DNA from: Nymphaea colorata
Lineage: Eukaryota > Streptophyta > Magnoliopsida > Nymphaeales > Nymphaeaceae
Direction: 5' to 3'
Length of the DNA: 64,000 nt
NCBI RefSeq assembly: GCF_008831285.2
Contig: NC_045144.1
Coordinates: forward strand, 25,373,716-25,437,715
The stretch's first letter is position 1, and each line of letters begins with the position of its first letter. Position numbers and translations under genes: made by a program. The notes beneath the pieces were generated by a model. It had not been told where the DNA came from. It saw only the letters and a list, made by a program, of their open reading frames with translations, and did not search any database. This document shows positions 61,701-64,000 of the stretch, piece after piece.

Positions 61701-63722
61701 GTTGGGCCTTATTTAAAGATTGTAACCCTAATTTTGTGAGAGTTAATGAAATCTTAAGAGAGAGAGAGTCTGGCTGCTAGTGGGCACCAGTTCCTCCTCA
61801 TCCGTGGTTTTTTCCCTCGTGTTGAGGGTTTTTCCACGTTACATCGTGTTCATCGTATTCTTTTTTCCCTATATTTCGTGTTTCTACAGGCCGAATTTGC
61901 ATATAACACTGCCACCCCCTCGTCCTTGGGCATATCTCCTTTTGAGTTTGTCTATGGCAGACCTCTGCCAAATTTAAAACGATTCGATCCTAGAGGAGAG
62001 CATGTAAGTGAAGTTGACATTCAACTAATCAGCAGACATAAGGTTTTAGAAGTCATCAAGGGCCGCTTGGCTGCAGTCGCAGGGACATAGAATACAAGGT
62101 GGGAGATTGGGTCTACCTAAAGAAGTTTCAAGCGGGTAAAGTGACATGCAAGTCAGCAGGAGTTCATAAAGACATAAACTCTCAGCCAAGTATGATGGCC
62201 CATTCAAGGTGCTGTAAAGAATAGGAAGGCTTGCGTATAAACTAGCTCTGCCTGAACGGTTTGGTATCCACCCAGTGTTTCATGTTTCTTGCCTAAAACC
62301 TGGTCAGCCACCTCCAGCAGAATCTAACGACCTGTTTCATTGCCTAGAGAAACACCACAACAATTGCAGCCATTCCGAGTACTGCACAAGTATACCAGAA
62401 GGATCAAAGGACAACCAAGAGTGCACTGGCTCACTGAGTGGCAAGGCGAGAATGCCCCCACTCCAATTTGGGAGGATTCTTCCCATCTGCTGCAACGTTT
62501 TCTAGTTCACACCTTGAGGACAAGGTGTGCTTCAAGGAGGGGCCATTGTTAGTCGTAGGCAGACAAACTTTCTGTTATACAGGGGAGTCCTTAGAATAGG
62601 TTCTGTAATAATGGGTCGGATCCCCTATGGATCCATATGTGTTACTTATATATACACTGTTACCCTAAGATTAGGGTTACGAAAAGTTTTATGAGATTAA
62701 CATCTCATTGAGAGGCTTATTGGCCTAACAGGGGTTAGGAGGTGCGTGTGTTTTATCGTGTGCTATCCGATTTCTATCGCGGGAACCGGTAACAACTAAC
62801 ACATTCTCATGTGAAACATAAATCACATTGCTTTGTTTTCTCACGTTCGCACTTTCTGACATGGTCACCAAATCCACAGCAATGTTTCCTTGGGGGATTT
62901 GGAGCTTTTCCTGGAACACATCTTCTTGGAGAATCTTGAAGTTCTCAAAAATGAAAAAATAAATCATAAGAAAATCCACAAAATAAACGTTCTTTCAAAG
63001 AGAAAAAATATGATAGAACATAGTGTTTTAAGATAGAAAAGAGATAACAAAAGGAATATTTTTCATAAAAGCTGCATGATATTTCATGACATCATCGTGA
63101 TGATATTGTAGCATTATTAGGACATGTATTATTTCAGTATTTTAAGAAATTATTGCTAGTATTACTGGCTGACGTCAAACTGATGATATTTTGGGATATT
63201 TTCAACATTATGTAGATATTAGTGACTATAATTTCTATATATTATAAAATGGTGGCTGACCTACTGGTATTTCCTGTCAGTATGCATCATCAGTTTTCCC
63301 CTGCAACTTGGGCAGCTTTTTCTCATTACTTTTGGAACTCAGGATTTTTGTGTCCAGGTTTTGTGGTTTTGATAAATATGATCTAACAAATATTTCGCAA
63401 TTTGTGTTTATCTTTTCACTATGGCAGTGGAAGGACTTGAATCTTTTAAGTCTCAAGAAGTTTGTTATCCTTGTTTCTTAGCAGTTAGAACATCTCCTCT
63501 TGAATTAGTGATTTGTGGCACCAGTTCATTGTCACACTTTGAATGTTTAGAATTATCAATAGAAACCTGGAGAGTGTGCTTCTTTGACTTGGGAAAGCTA
63601 GCTTGTCTGACGTTGTTTCATTCAATGAAAGGGCTCCACTTTTTGAAGTACAAACAAGTGACTGGGAATGCTTTTGTACCGTTCTTTGGGATCCAAGCCA
63701 TGCTGACTGTGCAGTGCCTCAG
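43906..63722 (+). CDS. PHD-finger protein, 3' end beyond the window
   Basis: This is probably a nuclear chromatin-associated protein of the plant PHD family that includes Arabidopsis At3g08020 and At3g52100. Four exons join in phase: 43906-45146, 50717-50789, 50905-51014 and 63632-63722, giving 505 codons so far with the next exon outside the window. Residues 99-270 contain three degenerate repeats of about 58 residues. Residues 307-351 form a C4HC3 PHD finger: [15 protein letters not shown], then WWHCRQCK. After it come [14 protein letters not shown], then GNWLQC and GVICGKWRR, and finally [18 protein letters not shown] in the last exon. This order matches the family as I recall it. Intron 3 is 12,617 bp and contains the nested retrotransposons. 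The PHD call is secure. Which histone mark it reads, if any, cannot be told. Confidence 0.9.
45147..46946 (+). other. PHD-gene intron 1, left part
   Basis: No coding family was recognised in the short open frames. The region around 46040-46140 contains ct-rich sequence and decayed repeats. A compound CT/CA microsatellite occurs at 46690-46731. Confidence 0.5.
46690..46731. repeat. Compound (CT)n(CA)n microsatellite
   Basis: A CT-repeat run passes directly into a CA-repeat run inside PHD-gene intron 1. Confidence 0.9.
46947..47695. mobile_element. hAT-type MITE, 749 bp
   Basis: The left end is CAGTGTTTTAAAAC. The right end, read in complement, is CAATGGTTTAAAACCC, giving an imperfect terminal inverted repeat of 14-16 bp. 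It is flanked by ctttaaac (46939-46946) and ctttaaaa (47696-47703), an 8-bp target duplication with one mismatch. A CAGTG start and an 8-bp duplication are hallmarks of hAT elements. The interior carries no transposase but has repeated gactcg/gagtca words near both ends and CT-rich sequence (tttctctttctc) in the middle. It lies in PHD-gene intron 1. Confidence 0.75.
47704..50716 (+). other. PHD-gene intron 1, right part
   Basis: No coding family was recognised. The stretch at 48880-49170 contains recurring gatattt and gtgagat phrases (tgtgatatttacgag, gcgatattttcgtgag) that suggest a decayed repeat. A doublet containing ctttctaattgaagctaytgcaat occurs near 49688-49712 and 49970-49994. Confidence 0.4.
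51015..53197 (+). other. PHD-gene intron 3, left of the gypsy element
   Basis: Host intron sequence with an AG-repeat run near 51786-51809, a G-rich patch at 52260-52285 and AT-rich filler. No coding signal was recognised. Confidence 0.5.
53198..53454 (+). repeat. 5' LTR of the gypsy element
   Basis: Begins tattagtcgtagg (decayed from TGTTAG) and ends ctaata (decayed from CTAACA). It matches 62547-62801 along its full length. It contains the TATA-like ttatttatatatacac. Confidence 0.92.
53455..53470 (+). other. Primer-binding site of the gypsy element
   Basis: tctggtattagagccacc starts immediately after the LTR and is complementary to the 3' end of initiator tRNA-Met, the usual primer for such plant elements. 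The closest form (tggtatcagagcc) is seen in the nested copia element. Confidence 0.8.
53474..54975 (+). pseudogene. Broken gag of the gypsy element
   Basis: A start at 53474 gives [15 protein letters not shown] and then shifts frame. The main piece, 53802-54389, is the capsid-type domain ([20 protein letters not shown]). A zinc-knuckle-like [14 protein letters not shown] follows near 54440-54480. The frame is then interrupted by the 436-bp DNA element at 54487-54922, beyond which the same frame resumes. At least two other frameshifts or stops are present. Confidence 0.9.
54487..54922. mobile_element. 436-bp inverted-repeat DNA element (MITE), complete
   Basis: It is bounded by perfect 10-bp direct repeats gcaaaaagct (54477-54486 and 54923-54932). 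Its ends are inverted: atGTCACATaGGTAC on the left, and aaGTCACATgGGTAC when the right end is read in complement. Removing it closes the gag reading frame of the host gypsy element, so it inserted after that element. A target duplication of 9-11 bp is typical of Mutator-like elements, but the inverted repeats are short for that group. No transposase is encoded. Relatives lie in two LeuRS introns. Confidence 0.85.
54976..55398 (+). pseudogene. Protease region of the gypsy element
   Basis: One open frame of 140 residues contains the retroviral-type aspartic protease, with the catalytic triad reading DTG in [13 protein letters not shown] and a later [13 protein letters not shown] flap/dimer segment. 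The family consensus at this point is usually DSGST, so DTG still conserves the catalytic aspartate. It is downstream of gag and followed by a stop and frameshifts before RT. Confidence 0.85.
55640..56800 (+). pseudogene. Reverse transcriptase and RNase H of the gypsy element
   Basis: RT pieces include [10 protein letters not shown] near 55680, [18 protein letters not shown] (55843), [28 protein letters not shown] and the catalytic FVDDILVYS near 56135. A stop after MLAAH and others around 56335-56460 break the frame. RNase H resumes at 56504 with [18 protein letters not shown] and [11 protein letters not shown]. The DD of the RT box and the first RNase H aspartate are present, but the reading frame is not intact. 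Confidence 0.92.
56870..57717 (+). pseudogene. Integrase of the gypsy element, part 1
   Basis: The frame 56870-57640 has ADGLSRK (end of RNase H/connection), an HHCC-type zinc region ([20 protein letters not shown], then [10 protein letters not shown]), and the start of the catalytic core with [15 protein letters not shown], a site where D-S-DFI is normally seen, and TITSDRD. The frame shifts near 57545. The host sequence is interrupted at 57717 by the copia element. Confidence 0.9.
57713..57717. repeat. Left target-site duplication of the nested copia
   Basis: GGCCG here is repeated at 61889-61893, directly outside the two copia LTRs. The perfect 5-bp duplication fixes both ends of the insertion. 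Confidence 0.97.
57718..57969 (+). repeat. 5' LTR of the nested copia
   Basis: It contains a TATA-like ttatttaaagattg, a CT-rich centre and the TG...CA termini. It ends immediately before the primer-binding site. Confidence 0.95.
57970..58306 (+). other. Primer-binding site and leader of the nested copia
   Basis: tggtatcagagcc matches the initiator tRNA-Met end. The leader then contains three copies of an accctagcgtc-like phrase (about 58105, 58163 and 58208) and many gccgccg triplets, but no gag-coding sequence. The space where a full element would have about 1 kb of gag is only about 330 bp. Confidence 0.85.
58307..61608 (+). pseudogene. Nearly intact pol of the nested copia, gag missing
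   Basis: From [19 protein letters not shown] (58307) the frame runs through protease, the GAG-pre-integrase zinc region and the start of integrase to a stop at 59096. Integrase continues in that frame ([12 protein letters not shown]) until a shift near 59310. The long frame 59320-61608 holds the integrase end, RT ([46 protein letters not shown]) and RNase H ([28 protein letters not shown]). The protease site reads GSGA where DSGA is expected, so the catalytic aspartate is replaced. The defects are no gag, a lost protease aspartate, one stop and one frameshift. Confidence 0.93.
61634..61888 (+). repeat. 3' LTR of the nested copia
   Basis: It matches the 5' LTR except for one missing A near the start, two substitutions around 61735, a 4-bp gain in the GAGA run and one substitution near 61832. 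The purine tract precedes it directly. Confidence 0.95.
61894..62530 (+). pseudogene. Integrase end and chromodomain-like tail of the gypsy element
   Basis: The stretch just right of the copia continues the gypsy integrase with [20 protein letters not shown] and [31 protein letters not shown] near 62275 is the usual linker, and [19 protein letters not shown] near 62425 is the chromodomain-like end. Frames change at least twice. Confidence 0.88.
62547..62801 (+). repeat. 3' LTR of the gypsy element
   Basis: It begins TGTTAG and ends CTAACA, the intact form of the termini that have decayed in the 5' copy. It is preceded by a polypurine tract caaggaggggcc at about 62533-62544. Confidence 0.95.
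62802..63631 (+). other. PHD-gene intron 3, right of the gypsy element
   Basis: AT-rich host intron sequence leading to the acceptor AG at 63630-63631. No further element was recognised. The open frame at 63421-63858 overlaps the real exon in another frame and is not a gene. Confidence 0.5.
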
Positions 63723-64000
63723 GTACTTAGCATGTGTTGAATATGATGACATTTTGCATTTGGCTTTGTGTTTCTTATTATTCATGGTCGACATTGATGA
63801 TCACACAAGTGCACTTGCACGTGCACAACACACACCCTGCAATCCCACACGTTTGTAAAGGATGAAAAGGAGAAAGAAGTCTTCGAACAAAGGAAGTTGA
63901 ACTTCTGTTTTCTGTGTATGTCTGTGAGAGGAAGTGATGCTATCATTATTCCTATTATGGGACTGGTATCATAGGTTCTTTTGTTTTAAGTTTTTGACAC
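63723..64000 (+). other. Start of PHD-gene intron 4
   Basis: The donor GTACTT follows the CAG codon at 63720-63722. I looked for the family's next segment (a Glu/Leu-rich helix after AVPQ) and did not find it, so it should lie to the right of the window. Confidence 0.55.

Larger units (their letters stand above)
57718..61888 (+). mobile_element. Young Ty1-copia retrotransposon nested in gypsy integrase
   Basis: LTRs at 57718-57969 and 61634-61888 begin TGTTGA and end CTACA, and differ by about 3 substitutions and 2 small indels, which indicates recent insertion. The primer-binding site tggtatcagagcc (57970) and the purine tract ttgagggggag (61623-61633) are intact. The target duplication is a perfect GGCCG. 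The internal region encodes protease, integrase, RT and RNase H in copia order but has no gag. It is in the same orientation as the gypsy element and the PHD gene. Confidence 0.97.
53198..62801 (+). mobile_element. Ty3-gypsy LTR retrotransposon, complete but broken
   Basis: Two LTRs of about 256 bp bound a gag-protease-RT-RNase H-integrase order, which defines Ty3-gypsy. The primer-binding site tggtattagagcc follows the 5' LTR, and a purine tract (caaggaggggcc) precedes the 3' LTR. The flanking bases aattc and cattc suggest a 5-bp target duplication with one mismatch. The LTRs differ at about 19-20 positions by eye, so the insertion is not recent. A chromodomain-like tail ([19 protein letters not shown]) suggests a chromovirus. 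The element is 9.6 kb because it contains a copia element (57718-61888) and a small DNA element (54487-54922). It lies in the same orientation as the host PHD gene. Confidence 0.95.

Noticed and set aside
53198..62801. Gypsy coding region as a possible domesticated host gene
   Set aside because: It has many stops and frameshifts, intact LTR structure and two later insertions, so it shows no sign of retained function.
63421..63858. Open frame of 145 residues near the right end
   Set aside because: It overlaps the real PHD-gene exon 63632-63722 in a different frame and has no family similarity.

Overview
This is nuclear DNA from a flowering plant. All the genes have GT-AG introns, three of the proteins are plant organellar, photosynthetic or plant-type PHD proteins, and the spaces between exons hold plant LTR retrotransposons, MITEs and long AT/CA/CT microsatellites. 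I cannot name the species from the sequence alone.

Five protein-coding genes are supported by exon-by-exon reconstruction, with reading phase checked across each junction. (1) 7518-13685, minus strand: condensin I subunit CAP-H (Barren/kleisin family), 13 exons, 678 codons. (2) 16627-17347, plus: phosphopantothenoylcysteine decarboxylase (HAL3/CoaC-like), 2 exons, 199 residues, diverging from CAP-H across a 2.9 kb shared upstream region. (3) 20240-34655, plus: organellar leucyl-tRNA synthetase, 20 exons, about 961 residues. (4) 36908-38187, plus: a chloroplast protein resembling photosystem I assembly factor PSA3, 4 exons, 257 residues. (5) 43906 to beyond 63722, plus: a plant PHD-finger protein. 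Four exons lie in the window and at least one more must lie past its end. Its third intron is 12.6 kb long.

The mobile DNA is the most striking part. The 12.6 kb PHD-gene intron carries a complete Ty3-gypsy element (53198-62801). Its integrase region was later split by a young Ty1-copia element (57718-61888, perfect 5-bp target duplication). Its gag zinc-knuckle region was split by a 436-bp inverted-repeat DNA element (54487-54922, perfect 10-bp target duplication). A second, antisense and truncated copia element lies between the PSA3-like and PHD genes (39251-42816). Smaller elements include a hAT-type MITE (46947-47695), foldback sequences, AT-cored palindromes and an unclassified repeat family at 4068-6790.

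The first 7.5 kb hold no convincing gene, only repeats and decayed sequence. The genes have no obvious shared pathway. CAP-H is a cell-cycle gene, HAL3 belongs to coenzyme A synthesis, LeuRS and the PSA3-like protein serve organelles, and the PHD protein is probably nuclear. I found no RNA gene and no CRISPR. No previously undescribed system is convincingly present. The best leads are the nested transposons that an exon pair still splices across, the short inverted-repeat family they reveal, and a three-fold internal repeat in the PHD protein.
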